From NCBI GenBank assembly GCA_030446485.1, contig JAUJNF010000003.1, positions 163,570 through 227,569 on the forward strand: 64,000 nucleotides of DNA. The letters run 5' to 3'. The first letter of the stretch is position 1, and the number at the start of each line of letters is the position of its first letter. A model generated the notes under the pieces. The model searched no databases, had not been told where the DNA came from, and was given only the letters and a program-made list of their open reading frames with translations. The stretch comes from Thermoleophilaceae bacterium (GTDB lineage: Bacteria; Actinomycetota; Thermoleophilia; Solirubrobacterales; Thermoleophilaceae). This document shows, one piece after another, positions 36,228-45,655 of the stretch. A program made the translations under genes and the position numbers.

Positions 36228-36851
36228 CTACTCCTCCTCGTACAGCGACTCCGCCGCCAGCTCCATCCCGCGCGGCCCGAACAGCTTCACCTCGAGGAAG
36301 TCGCCCGTGTAGTTGTCGAGCGAGACGAGCGTGAAGCGGTCGTCGGCGAGCAGGCACTGGTCGGTGGTGGTGGGACCGAGCTCGGCCGTGGCCACGGCAC
36401 CGCCGCTCACGAGGGCGACGCCCCAGACCAGGGTGATCTCCCCGCGCCGGCCCTCGGGGCCGCGCCAGCTCGCGATCTCGGCGTCGGAGAGGTCGAGCGT
36501 CCACTCGGGGTTGGCCTCCGCGGTCTCGTCGGTGAAGTCCGCGTGGGACAGGAACTCCGCGGCCTCGGCGCCCTCGTGCTCGCGGGTGAAGGACACGTAG
36601 CCGAACAGCTCGTAGCCGGTGCTGGTGCTCGCGGTGGCGGGCACGTAGGTGCGGCCTCCGAACGTGCGGTCGGGGAACCAGTTCACCTCGCCCACGTCGC
36701 CGAGGTCCTCCTCGGCCTGAATGCGCCCGGCGGCTCCGCCGAAGCGCTCGGCCAGCGCGTCGGCCCACCGGCCGTACGGAAGGGCCTCCTGCGGCGGCTG
36801 GGCGGCGAAGCGCGGTATGGGGCGCTCGGAGGGCGGCACGAGGCGGGACAC
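36228..36851 (-). CDS. Hypothetical protein
   Basis: About 207 residues from GTG 36851, acidic and Trp/Tyr-containing, with VNWFPDRTFGGRTYVPATA and GYELFGYVSFTREHEGAEAAEF. It has no signal peptide, membrane span or known motif. It looks like a globular beta-rich protein. A longer frame to 36914 adds an Arg-rich leader that is probably not translated. Confidence 0.65.
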   Translation of the reverse strand: MSRLVPPSERPIPRFAAQPPQEALPYGRWADALAERFGGAAGRIQAEEDLGDVGEVNWFPDRTFGGRTYVPATASTSTGYELFGYVSFTREHEGAEAAEFLSHADFTDETAEANPEWTLDLSDAEIASWRGPEGRRGEITLVWGVALVSGGAVATAELGPTTTDQCLLADDRFTLVSLDNYTGDFLEVKLFGPRGMELAAESLYEEE

Positions 36852-36946
36852 TAGATGACCGATTACACGACCCCGCCCGCGCGGATGCCGCCTCAGACGC
36901 CGCCGTGCAAACAATCATCTAGCCGCGGGGGCCGCCGCCCTCGGCG

Positions 36947-37858
36947 CTACGTGACGGCCAGCACCAGCCCGATCGCCACCACGAACACGGTCGACCACAG
37001 GATCGCGGCCGCCACCAGCGCGCGGTCGAGCCCGTACGCGTCGGCGATCACGAGCATGTTCAGCGCGCACGCCATGCCGGCCTGGGTCACGTAGGAGTCC
37101 GGCACGTCGAGCAGGACGGTGGAGAGGGTGAAGAGCAGGGCGGGCAGCAGGGCGAGCTTGAGGCCCACCGCCCACGCCACCGGAGCGGTGAGCCGGGGCG
37201 GGAAGCGCCCGAGCGCGCCCGCCTCGGAGGCGAGCGTCACGCCGACGGCGAAGAAGCCCAGGGGAAGGATCACCAGCACGAGCACGCGCGAGGCATCCAC
37301 GGCCCACTCCGGCGTGAGTGCCGCCGGTGCCAGCAGGCCCCCCACCGTGGCCCACAGCGGCGGGTTGCGGGTGAAGAAGGACCGCAGCCGGTCGCGCGCC
37401 CGCTCTCCGCGGGTGCCGAAGGCGGCGCCCAGCGAGAAGCCGACGGTCACGAGCGCGAAGCTCGACACCAGAACGTCGTAGGCGAGCGCGTTGGGCAGCT
37501 CGTCGAAGCCGAGGAGGGCGGCGGTGAACGGCAGTCCGAGATAGCCGGTGTTGCCCAGCGCCGCCGCTCCCATCAGCGCGCCCACCGAGGGGCGTGACAG
37601 CCGCAGGATCCGGGTGCCGACGAGATACGCGGCACCGACCGTCGCGGCCAGGGCCACGTAGGCGAACCCGATGCCCGCGCCAACTCTCGCCGTGAGCTCC
37701 AGCGTGCCGATGTTGAAGAAGATGACCACCGGCAGGAGCCCCCACAGCACCGTGGTGAGCACCCGCCTGGAGGCCACCTCCGCCCGCTCGTGCCAGCGGT
37801 GCTCGGCGCCGAGCCCGACCGCGGTGGCCACGCCGATCACCGCCGCGATGGGGATCAC
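36947..37858 (-). CDS. AEC-family permease
   Basis: A 303-residue membrane protein of the auxin efflux carrier/malonate permease family with about ten helices in two repeats. Typical are LLPVVIFFNIGTLEL, the GNTGYLGLPF signature, VGVTLASE and QAGMACALNMLVIADAYGL. The GTG overlaps the galT stop (GTGA). Substrates are generally small organic acids; none can be chosen here. Confidence 0.88.
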   Translation of the reverse strand: MIPIAAVIGVATAVGLGAEHRWHERAEVASRRVLTTVLWGLLPVVIFFNIGTLELTARVGAGIGFAYVALAATVGAAYLVGTRILRLSRPSVGALMGAAALGNTGYLGLPFTAALLGFDELPNALAYDVLVSSFALVTVGFSLGAAFGTRGERARDRLRSFFTRNPPLWATVGGLLAPAALTPEWAVDASRVLVLVILPLGFFAVGVTLASEAGALGRFPPRLTAPVAWAVGLKLALLPALLFTLSTVLLDVPDSYVTQAGMACALNMLVIADAYGLDRALVAAAILWSTVFVVAIGLVLAVT

Positions 37859-38880
37859 GACTCGCGCAGCTCGGCGGCGGCCCGCTCCGGCGGCATCACG
37901 TTCAGGTTCAACCCCGTGCCGAGCTCGAGCCCGGCCAGCTGGGCCAGCCGCGGCAGCACGTCGATGCGCCAGCAGAAGTACTCGGCGCCGGGCGGAGCAG
38001 TGCGCACCCACAGGTTCAGCGGCGGCATTCCGCCCAGGCGGCGCCGCAGGCGGTCGAGCACGTCGGCCAGCAGGCCGTGGCCCAGCGGCCCGTCGTCCTC
38101 GAAGCGCGGTCGCGGCCTGCGGGGCACGATCTGCACCTGGAACGCGACGCGCGAGGCGAACGGGCATATGGCCACCGCATCGGCGTCGATGGCCACGATG
38201 CGCGAGCGCAGCCGCACCTCCTCTTGGAGCACGTCCTCGAGCAGGTTGCGGCCGCTCGTGCGGTGGGCGTAGGCGGTGAAGCGCTCGCGCTCGCGCGCGA
38301 CCGCGGCGGGCACGAAGGGCAGCGCGAAGAGCTGCGCGTGGGTGTGGGGCAGCGAGGCGCCGGCCTCCCGGCCCTCGTTCACGATCACGTGCGCGTAGGC
38401 GGACTCGCGGTGGGCCCGCATCCGGTCGCGCCACACCTCCATCGCCGCCCCCAGGCGCTCGGCGCCGAGGTCGGCCAGCGAGTCGATCGGCTCCGGGCAG
38501 TTGACGATCACCTCGTGCGCGCCGACGGCCGGCCGCGACGAGAACAGGTCTACGTCACCGCGGCCGGAGCCAAGCGGATCCTCCGCGGTCAGAGCCCGTC
38601 CACCGTCCCCCGTCCCCCGTCCACCGTCAGGCTCGAACGCCGGATACAGGTTGGGCACCACGCGCACCGTCCAGCCGCGGCCGTCCGCGGCCTCGCCGGC
38701 CGGGCGGACCGCGTAGAGCTCGGGCGGCGTTCGCTCCTCGTGGCCTTCGAGGAACGGATCCGCTGCCGGGTTGATTGGTGGCCGCGGGCCCACCGGGGGG
38801 AAGGCGCCCGGGCGTTCGGCGCGCTCCCCGGCCACGATGGTTCGCAGGCCGGTGAGGGCGTCGATGCGGATCTCCGGCAT
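37855..38880 (-). CDS. galT: Galactose-1-phosphate uridylyltransferase-like protein
   Basis: A 341-residue GalT of the HIT superfamily. It has VRVVPNLYPAF, GAHEVIVNCPEP, HVIVNEGREAGASLPHTHAQL with the catalytic HxHxQ (about 178-182), and the C-terminal LNLWVRTAPP. Residues about 84-96 (DGGRGTGDGGRAL) are encoded by the heptamer repeat at 38595-38628 and interrupt the family core in frame. The ATG overlaps the GNAT stop by one base. It may act on another hexose-1-phosphate, as in actinobacterial GalT relatives. Confidence 0.87.
   Translation of the reverse strand: MPEIRIDALTGLRTIVAGERAERPGAFPPVGPRPPINPAADPFLEGHEERTPPELYAVRPAGEAADGRGWTVRVVPNLYPAFEPDGGRGTGDGGRALTAEDPLGSGRGDVDLFSSRPAVGAHEVIVNCPEPIDSLADLGAERLGAAMEVWRDRMRAHRESAYAHVIVNEGREAGASLPHTHAQLFALPFVPAAVARERERFTAYAHRTSGRNLLEDVLQEEVRLRSRIVAIDADAVAICPFASRVAFQVQIVPRRPRPRFEDDGPLGHGLLADVLDRLRRRLGGMPPLNLWVRTAPPGAEYFCWRIDVLPRLAQLAGLELGTGLNLNVMPPERAAAELRES
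38595..38628. repeat. Heptamer repeat locus B, inside galT
   Basis: Tandem heptamers CGTCCAC, CGTCCCC, CGTCCCC, CGTCCAC run within the galT reading frame. Unlike loci A and C, only one arm of the palindrome is present. The insertion keeps the frame and adds a Gly/Asp/Arg loop to the protein. Confidence 0.7.
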
Positions 38881-39302
38881 CAGAGGGCCTTCTCCATGCC
38901 GACATGGTCGATGCCCTCCTCCACGAACGGCTCGCCGTAGGGAACGTAGCCCGCGCGCGCGTACAGGTCGACCGCGGCTGCCTGGGCGTGCAGGCGCACC
39001 TCGGTCGCGCCGGCGCTCCGGGCAGAGCGCTCGGCAGCGTCGAGAATGGCGAGTCCAACGCCGCGCCGCCTGGCCTCGGGGGCCACGGCCAACCGGCCGA
39101 GCCGCATGACCGCCCCGTCTCCGAGCAGCCGGCATGTGCCGATCAGCCGCGGGCCGTCGAGGGCCACCACGTGCAGCGCTTCGTCGTCACGGCCGTCGCG
39201 CTCCGCGGCGAGGTCGACGCCCTGCTCGCCGCAGAACACCCGCTCGCGGAGATCGAGCGCCTGCTCGACCTCAGCAGCGTGGTGTGCCGGCCGAACCTCC
39301 AA
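38880..39302 (-). CDS. GNAT-family N-acetyltransferase
   Basis: 140 residues. An ElaA-like N terminus (ALDLRERVFCGEQGVD) precedes the acetyl-CoA loop RLGRLAVAPEARRRGVG and the C-terminal LHAQAAAVDLYARAGYVPYGEPFVEEG. TTG 39302 is the likely start. The acceptor is unknown. Confidence 0.88.
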   Translation of the reverse strand: MEVRPAHHAAEVEQALDLRERVFCGEQGVDLAAERDGRDDEALHVVALDGPRLIGTCRLLGDGAVMRLGRLAVAPEARRRGVGLAILDAAERSARSAGATEVRLHAQAAAVDLYARAGYVPYGEPFVEEGIDHVGMEKAL

Positions 39303-39306
39303 GTCG

Positions 39307-39885
39307 CTACTTCGCGTAGCGCTCGATGTCCTCGGCCAGCTTGGCCTCGGTCGCGTAGCCGCCCTGCTTGGCGATCACGAGCTCGCCCTGGCGGTCGTAG
39401 TAGGCGGTGGTCGGGAAGCCGGCGTTCCCCTTGAAGACCTTGGCGACCTCCTGGTCCGGGTCGCGGTAGTGGGGGTAGCTGACCGGGAACTGCTCGGCGA
39501 ACTCGGCGGCGTCCTCGTCGTTGTCGAGGGCGTTCACGCCGATGAAGGCGATCTCCTTGCCGCGGGCCACCGACTGCCTCTGGAAGAAGGGGAACTCGGC
39601 CCGGCAGGGTCCGCACCACGAGGCCCACTTGTTCACCACCACCGGCCGGCCCCGTAGCTCGGCGAGCCGCTTCTCGAACGCATCGGCACCCCCGTCGAGG
39701 AAGCGGTTGGCCTGGCCGTGGAGGGCGGCCAGCTCGGGTGGGGCACCGCGCAGCGCCTCCGCCGCGTCGGGCGCCGGCCGGGCGGCGCCCGAGGGCTCGT
39801 CCGAGCCGCAGCCGGCGATGGCCACGACCACGGTGATCGCCGCCGCCGCCACCAGGGGAACCAGGAGCTTCCGCCGCATGGGCAC
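39307..39885 (-). CDS. TlpA/ResA-like thioredoxin-fold lipoprotein
   Basis: 192 residues. A lipoprotein signal ends at IAGC (about residue 26). A TlpA domain has WASWCGPCRAEFPFF with the redox CGPC and the cis-Pro GFPTTAYY. Such proteins reduce apocytochrome cysteines before heme attachment or act in other extracytoplasmic thiol chemistry. It could supply the CcmG function for the ccm genes at 48-50 kb. The start is either GTG 39885 or ATG 39879. Confidence 0.9.
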   Translation of the reverse strand: MPMRRKLLVPLVAAAAITVVVAIAGCGSDEPSGAARPAPDAAEALRGAPPELAALHGQANRFLDGGADAFEKRLAELRGRPVVVNKWASWCGPCRAEFPFFQRQSVARGKEIAFIGVNALDNDEDAAEFAEQFPVSYPHYRDPDQEVAKVFKGNAGFPTTAYYDRQGELVIAKQGGYATEAKLAEDIERYAK

Positions 39886-40088
39886 AGGGTCGCATACGCC
39901 AACCGTCGACCGACCGGCCTGTCTCGTCGCCGGCAGTGCTTTAATTCAGGCAGACGCCGCGCCCAACTTCGTCGCGGCGCCTGCCGCTCGAGGATCCAGG
40001 GGCGGCACACCGACGGGCCGGTAGCTCCTCGCTACGAGATTCCACCGTAGGCGCTGCTTTCGGCTCGGAAACAGAACCGAAGCCATAC

Positions 40089-42615
40089 ATGGCTGACACC
40101 ACTGCGCGAGGCAACCGAGCGCCGGTATCCGGCGACGATCTGGCACGGGCCGAGAAGTTCGCCCGCGAGCCCTTCCTGCTCGAGGGGGAGGACCAGTCGG
40201 CGGCCCTGGCCGAGGGCACCCCCCGGCGCCGCGCTCTCGACGCCGCCCTGGCCGAGATCGAGGCCGGGCGCTCCGAGCCGTCGGTGGCGTGGCGGCGCGA
40301 GTACTCGCTGATGCTCGGGCTCGAGCGCGTGGTGGCCCAGGAGGAGCCGAAGCTCGTGGACGGCACGGTGCTCTCCACGCACCAGGTGGACGCCCTCTCG
40401 GGCACCCTCATCGCCCTGCTGGCCGAGGCTCAGGGCGGCCAGGCCCGCAACGACAACGGCAACGGCAACGGCGCCCGCACGGCCGAGGAGCTGCCCTCCG
40501 GCGAGGAGGAGCTCGAGGGCGACGACGAGCTGGCCGAGGACGAGGAGCCGCTCGACTGGGACGAGGCGGCCGAGGCCGAGCAGGCGGAGGCCGAGGCCGG
40601 ACCTCCGCGCGAGGATCCCGGCGCGGCGCGCCGCTTCTGGTTCGAGCACGCCACCGGCGCCGGCAAGACGGTCGCCGCCGTCGGCTTCGTCGAGGCGTCG
40701 CGCACCGGCGGGGTGCTGATCCTTACCCACCGCCGCAACCTCGTCGACCAGTTCCACGGGGAGCTGTTCGACCGCGGCTACAAGAAGCGGGTCAGCCCCG
40801 CGCTGCTCGCCGACGGGAAGGAGCCGAAGGCCACCGGACCGGTCACGGTCGAGACCTACCAGTGGTTCGTGCGCAACGCCGGCAAGATCTCGGACGCCTA
40901 CACGATCGTGATCTGCGACGAGGCGCACACCGCCCTCGGGGAGAAGACGAGCGCCTCGATCCGGGCCTGGCAGGGGCCGATCTTCGTGGGCATGACGGCC
41001 ACCGGAGCGCTGATCGCGCGGCACGTCACCGATCTCTTCCCCACCCAGACCTCGCGCTTCGACCTCGCCCAGGCCGCGCGCCGGGGGGTGATCGCGCCGC
41101 TGCGCTGCGTGCGCATACCGCCCGGCGTGGGCGTGCGCACCATCGCCAACGTGCCGCTGCGCAAGGGCGAGGTCGACCAGGACTTCGACCAGGAGGAGCT
41201 GGCCGCCCTGCTCGACCAGGGGCCGTTCAACGCGGCCGTCGCCGACCTTTACAGCGTGCGCTTCCGGGACGTGCCCGGCGTCGTCTACGCGGCGGGGGTA
41301 CGGCACGCCTACAACGTGGCCAAGGCCTTCCAGGACGCCGGCATGAAGGCCAAGGGCGTGTCGGGGGAGACTCGAAGCGCGAGCTCACGCGCATCCTCGC
41401 CGCCTACGAGCGGGGGAGATCGACGTGCTGGTGAACGCCCAGCTCCTGGCCGAGGGCTGGAACTCGCCGCGCGCGACCGTGTGCATGCACCTGGCCCCCA
41501 CGGCCTCGAAGCGCATCTACCAGCAGCGCGTGGGGCGCGTCACGCGGCGCCACCCCGGCAAGGAGGCCGGCATCGTCGTCGACTTCGTGCACCCCGCCAC
41601 CACGCACGACGATCCCGTGGTCACCCTGCACTCGCTGCTCGACCGCGACGTGTACCGCGGCGGCGCGATCGTCGTGGGGCCGGTCCGGCGCGGGCGCGGG
41701 CGCCGCCTGCGGGTGGAGCGGCGGGTGCTGCCCGTGTCCGCCGATCCCGAGCGGCGCGCGGAGGTGTTCGAGCGCGAGCTGTGGCGGATCGCCGTCGAGA
41801 ACCTGTCCTGGAGCGAGCAGCACGTGTGGGCGGCGCTCGCCGGCGCGCGCGTGGCGTCGAGCAACTGGCGCCGCGCAAAGGCCATGCTCCACTTCGACCA
41901 GACCGGGGAGCTGCGCCGCCGCTTCCTGCTCACCTGCCTGCAGCGCAACCGCAACTCGCAGTTGCGGCAGAGGGCGCTGGGCGAGATCGCCGCCGCGCGT
42001 GACGCCGAGGCCTTCGACGACGCGGTGGACATGGTGGGCGGCTGGTCGCGCGACGAGCGTCGCGAGGCCGTGAAGATCCTCCTTCAGGCGCTCGCGGAGC
42101 GCTCGATCGGCCGCCGGGACCAGGCCACCGCCTGGCTGTGGCGCCTGGCCGAGTACACCCAGGACGTGCACGAGGAGTACGCCGTGCAGCGCTGGCCCGA
42201 GACCAAGCGCCTGCTGGGGCTGCTCGTGAACTCGTCGGGCGCGGCGCACGGCCGCAACGCGCGCCGCCTCGTGCACTCCACCCGCAAGCACGACCGCCGC
42301 CTGGCCGCGGCGGTCCTGGCCGCGGCCCGCGCCCACACTCCGGAGGCCGAGGAGGTGCTCCGCGGCGCGCGCACGAGGATGGCGCGCAAGCCGTCGGCGC
42401 TGGCGCGCGAGCTGCTTCGCAACTTCCCCAAGGGCCGGCGGCGGCGCAGCAGTAGCGGCGGTCGCAAGCGCCGCGGCCGGGGCGGCGACGGTCAGGCGGC
42501 GAAGGCGGCGGGAGCGGCTGCGGCCAACGGGGGCTCGAACGGGGCGTCGGCGCCGGGCGAGCACGAGGACTTCGACGAGGTGAAGCGCGAGGGCGAGGAG
42601 CCGGCGGCGGCCTAG
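40089..42615 (+). pseudogene. SF2 (RadD/DEAD-like) helicase, frameshifted
   Basis: One gene is split over three frames. Frame A (from ATG 40089) carries Walker A HATGAGKTVAAVGF and DEAH in VICDEAHTALG and ends its sense at VSGET near 41366. Frame B continues KRELTRILAAYERG to about 41411. Frame C from about 41412 has VNAQLLAEGWNSPR and motif VI QQRVGRVTRR, then a long helical tail to a basic C terminus. Each junction is explained by one missing base: a C near 41369 and a G in the run near 41410-41414. It may be a sequence error rather than true decay. Confidence 0.8.
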
Positions 42616-43322
42616 GTCGCCGGGCCCAGGTGCACCTCTCCGGCGTCGAGGCTGACGCGCCTTCCGCCCACGTCCACCAGCAGTGCGCCCGTGTCGTCGA
42701 TCCCGGCGCCGACGCCGGCGCCATCGGCCCACCGGACCGGTTGCCCGATCAGGGCATCGCGCTGGCGCCAGCGGTCGAGCACACCTGAGGGCTGGTCGCC
42801 CAGCCGGGCCTCGAGGGCACCGACGACCGCGCTCAGCACGTCCTCGAGCGCCGGGTCGGTGCCGGGCGCGGAGAGACGCAGCGACGTCGCGGCGGCGCGC
42901 AGCTCAGGCGGAAACTCGGGTCGGTCGGTGTTCACGTTCAGCCCGATCCCCAGCACGGCCCACCCCTCGGCCGGCCGGCCCTCGATGAGGATGCCGGCGA
43001 CCTTCCGCTCGTCGATCCACACGTCGTTCGGCCACTTGACCCGGCAGCGCACCGGCGCCACCGCCTCGCACGCCTCGCACACCGCCACCGCGGCGGCCAG
43101 CGGGAGCAGCTCGCGGGCGGCGCCCAGGTGGCGGAGCACGAGCGACATGAGCAGCGCCCGGCCCGGCGGGGTTTCCCACGACCGGCCCTGCCGCCCGCGC
43201 CCGGCGGTCTGCTCGCCCGCTGTCACCAGCGTCCCGTGCCGGGCGCCGGCCGACGCCAGCTCGCGGGCCCGTGCGTTCGTCGAGTCGGTCTGGCGGTGGT
43301 GGACGCGCGGGCTGCCGATCAC
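42612..43322 (-). CDS. birA: Biotin--[acetyl-CoA-carboxylase] ligase
   Basis: A 236-residue biotin protein ligase: TDSTNARARELA, GEQTAGRGRQGRSWETPPG (biotinyl-AMP loop), KWPNDVWIDERKVAGILIE and GIGLNVN. It lacks the N-terminal winged helix, so it is a class I enzyme without repressor function. GTG 43322 overlaps the upstream stop. Its TAG shares a CTAG with the TAG of the convergent helicase. Confidence 0.94.
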   Translation of the reverse strand: MIGSPRVHHRQTDSTNARARELASAGARHGTLVTAGEQTAGRGRQGRSWETPPGRALLMSLVLRHLGAARELLPLAAAVAVCEACEAVAPVRCRVKWPNDVWIDERKVAGILIEGRPAEGWAVLGIGLNVNTDRPEFPPELRAAATSLRLSAPGTDPALEDVLSAVVGALEARLGDQPSGVLDRWRQRDALIGQPVRWADGAGVGAGIDDTGALLVDVGGRRVSLDAGEVHLGPAT

Positions 43323-44119
43323 GCCGGCGACAGCCGTAGCTCGTCATCGGGCGCCACGCCGAGGACCACCGCCGCGTCGCCGCGGTTGACGGCCACGGCC
43401 AGCGCCCGGTAGGCGTCCTCGTAGATCAGCAGCCCGCCCGCCGGGACGTCGGCGAACGTGTGCGCGAACGTCGCGAGGTGGCGCCGCTCGTGCGCTTCGA
43501 TCCTGACCGCTCGCCCGAGGCTCAGCCCCGTGTCGGCAAGGTCCTCGTGCAGGAGGTCGAGGCTCACGTTGCCGTAGCGGTCGATGGCCAGCGCGTGGGC
43601 CACCACGGCGTCTTCGTCGCGGCGGGGGACGGGCAGGTCGAGCGTTGCCAGCTCGTCGGGGTCGAGCGCCTCCCCGGCGTCGGCGAGCTCGGCGCCCGCG
43701 GCCAGGTGCGCCGCGACCGGCGCGAACACGTCCCGGCCGTGGAACGTCGCGGACACCGGCTCGAGGCGGTGCGGGGAGCGGCTCACGTCGACGGCTTCGA
43801 GCACCCCGCCGCAGCGCTCCCACGCCGGGTTGAGCAGTCCGTTGTCCGGCCCGACGAGCAGGCGGTGGTCTGCGCAGCGCAGCGCCACCGCGCGGCGCTC
43901 GGTGCCCACCTGGGGATCGACCACGGCCACGTGCACGCCCACCGGCATGTAGCGCAAGGCGTTGGCCAGCACCAGGGCACCGTGTCGCACATCGTGGCGC
44001 GCGATGCCGTGGGTGATGTCCACTATCGGGGCGTCCGGGCAGATCGTGCGGATGACGCCGTGGCAGACGCCGACGAAGTCGTCCTGCGTGCCGTAGTCGG
44101 TGAGCAGGGTGGTGATCAC
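43319..44119 (-). CDS. SAM hydrolase / adenosyl-chloride synthase family (DUF62)
   Basis: 266 residues of the SAM-dependent halide/hydroxide adenosyltransferase family. Seen are LLTDYGTQDDFVGVCHGVI, PIVDITHGIARHDVRHGA, HVAVVDPQVGTERRAVAL and FHGRDVFAPVAAHLA. The D-R-H triad of the hydroxide adenosyltransferases fits (D in TDYG, H in DITHGI), so it probably cleaves SAM to adenosine and methionine. GTG 44119 overlaps the cobA-hemD stop. The link to the tetrapyrrole operon is positional only. Confidence 0.88.
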   Translation of the reverse strand: MITTLLTDYGTQDDFVGVCHGVIRTICPDAPIVDITHGIARHDVRHGALVLANALRYMPVGVHVAVVDPQVGTERRAVALRCADHRLLVGPDNGLLNPAWERCGGVLEAVDVSRSPHRLEPVSATFHGRDVFAPVAAHLAAGAELADAGEALDPDELATLDLPVPRRDEDAVVAHALAIDRYGNVSLDLLHEDLADTGLSLGRAVRIEAHERRHLATFAHTFADVPAGGLLIYEDAYRALAVAVNRGDAAVVLGVAPDDELRLSPA

Positions 44120-45630
44120 TCGGCGTTCGCCTGCGCGTCCCGTACGAGCGCCTCCACCAGCCCGTCGACGTCGTGGCGCTCGGCCTCGACCGCCACCTCG
44201 AGGTCGAGCTCGCGCGCCGCCCCGCTCGTGATGGGTCCGATGGAAACGATCCGGGCCGACAACGAGTGACCGGAGCCGTTCCGGTCGAGGGCCGCGAGGA
44301 AGTTGCGCACGGTGGAGCTGGAGGTGAACGTCACGTAGTCGGCCTCGCTTACGAGGAGCGCCTCATCGTCCGTGAGCGGCTCGGCCGCGGTGTCGTAGAC
44401 CGCCACGACGTCGACGTCCGCCCCGCGACCCGCGAGCGCCTCGGGCAGCACGTCGCGCGCCTCCGACGCGCGCGCCACGAGCACCCTCCGGCCCTCGACG
44501 GGCACCGTCTCGAGGCTCGCGACGAGCGCCTCGGCGATCGACCGCTCGGGCATCACGTCGGCGACGATGCCACCGCGCTCGAGCTCCGCCGCCGTCCCGG
44601 GCCCGATGGCCGCCACCATGGCCCCGGCGAGCGCTCGGGCGTCGCGCCCGCTGGTCCTCAGTGCGTCCAGGAGCAGCGCCGCGCCGTTCGGGCTCGTCAG
44701 GCACACGAGCGCGTACCGGTCAATGTTCTCGACCGCGTCGGCGAGGTCGCCCTCGACGGGGCGGGGGACGATGCGGATGGCCGGCGTCTCGATCACCCGG
44801 GCGCCCAGGGCGCCGAGGGTGGCCGCCAGCCCGCTCGCCTGCGCGCGGGCGCGCGTGACCACGACCGTGCGGCCGTGGAGGGGCCGGCGCTCGATCCACG
44901 CCAGCCGCTCGCGCAGCCGAGCCACCGGGCCGACGACGGTGATCGCCGGGGCGCGGATGCCGCCCTCGTCGGCGCGCCGCGCGACGTCGGCCAGCGTCCC
45001 GCCAACGGCCCGCTGTCCGGGCAGGGTGCCGCGCTCGACCACCGCCGCCGGCTCGTCCGCGCCGCGGCCCCCGTCGATCAGGCGCTCGGCGATGGCCGCC
45101 AGGTTGCCAACGCCCATGTAGAGGACGAGCGTGCCGGGGAAGCCGGCGAGCGCCGGCCAGTCGAGCGCGGTGTCGGGCTTCTCGGGATCCTCGTGACCGG
45201 TCACGAGCGCCACCGCCGAGGCGCCGTCGCGATGGGTCACCGGGATGCCCGCGTAGGCGGGGGCGGCCACCCCGGAGGTCACGCCGGGCACCACCTCGAA
45301 GGCGATGCCGGCCTCCACCAGCGCCAGAGCCTCCTCGCCACCGCGGCCGAACACGAACGGGTCGCCTCCCTTCAGGCGCACCACCGACAGCCCACGGCCA
45401 CCGAGCTCGACCAGCAGCTCATTGATGGCCTCCTGGGTCATCGAGTGGCCGCCCGGCTGCTTGCCCACGTAGCGCAGGTCGGCATCCGGGCGGGCCCTGT
45501 CGAGCGCGCCGGACGGGATGAGGCGGTCGTAGAGGATGGCGTCGGCGCCGGCGATCAGCTCGAGCGAACGGCGCGTCATCAGCCCCGGGTCCCCCGGCCC
45601 GGCGCCGACCAGGAAGACCATTCCGCTCAT
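44116..45630 (-). CDS. cobA-hemD: Uroporphyrinogen-III C-methyltransferase / synthase fusion
   Basis: A 504-residue fusion. Residues 1 to about 245 are SUMT (CobA): FLVGAGPGDPGLMTRRSLELI, YVGKQPGGHSMTQEAIN, VVRLKGGDPFVFGRGGEE and GIPVTHRD. Residues about 250-500 are uroporphyrinogen-III synthase (HemD): GRTVVVTRARAQASGL and YVTFTSSSTVRNF. It joins ring closure of hydroxymethylbilane to methylation toward precorrin-2. A TAGTGT box lies 7 nt before the ATG. It is followed by the SAM hydrolase. Confidence 0.95.
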   Translation of the reverse strand: MSGMVFLVGAGPGDPGLMTRRSLELIAGADAILYDRLIPSGALDRARPDADLRYVGKQPGGHSMTQEAINELLVELGGRGLSVVRLKGGDPFVFGRGGEEALALVEAGIAFEVVPGVTSGVAAPAYAGIPVTHRDGASAVALVTGHEDPEKPDTALDWPALAGFPGTLVLYMGVGNLAAIAERLIDGGRGADEPAAVVERGTLPGQRAVGGTLADVARRADEGGIRAPAITVVGPVARLRERLAWIERRPLHGRTVVVTRARAQASGLAATLGALGARVIETPAIRIVPRPVEGDLADAVENIDRYALVCLTSPNGAALLLDALRTSGRDARALAGAMVAAIGPGTAAELERGGIVADVMPERSIAEALVASLETVPVEGRRVLVARASEARDVLPEALAGRGADVDVVAVYDTAAEPLTDDEALLVSEADYVTFTSSSTVRNFLAALDRNGSGHSLSARIVSIGPITSGAARELDLEVAVEAERHDVDGLVEALVRDAQANAE

Positions 45631-45637
45631 CGCGCGA

Positions 45638-45643
45638 ACACTA
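45638..45643 (-). promoter_or_regulatory. TAGTGT -10 hexamer before cobA-hemD
   Basis: Minus-strand TAGTGT ends 7 nt before ATG 45630, in the short hemC-cobA gap. It could give an internal leaderless promoter. Confidence 0.35.
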
Positions 45644-45655
45644 GGCGCGGACCGC

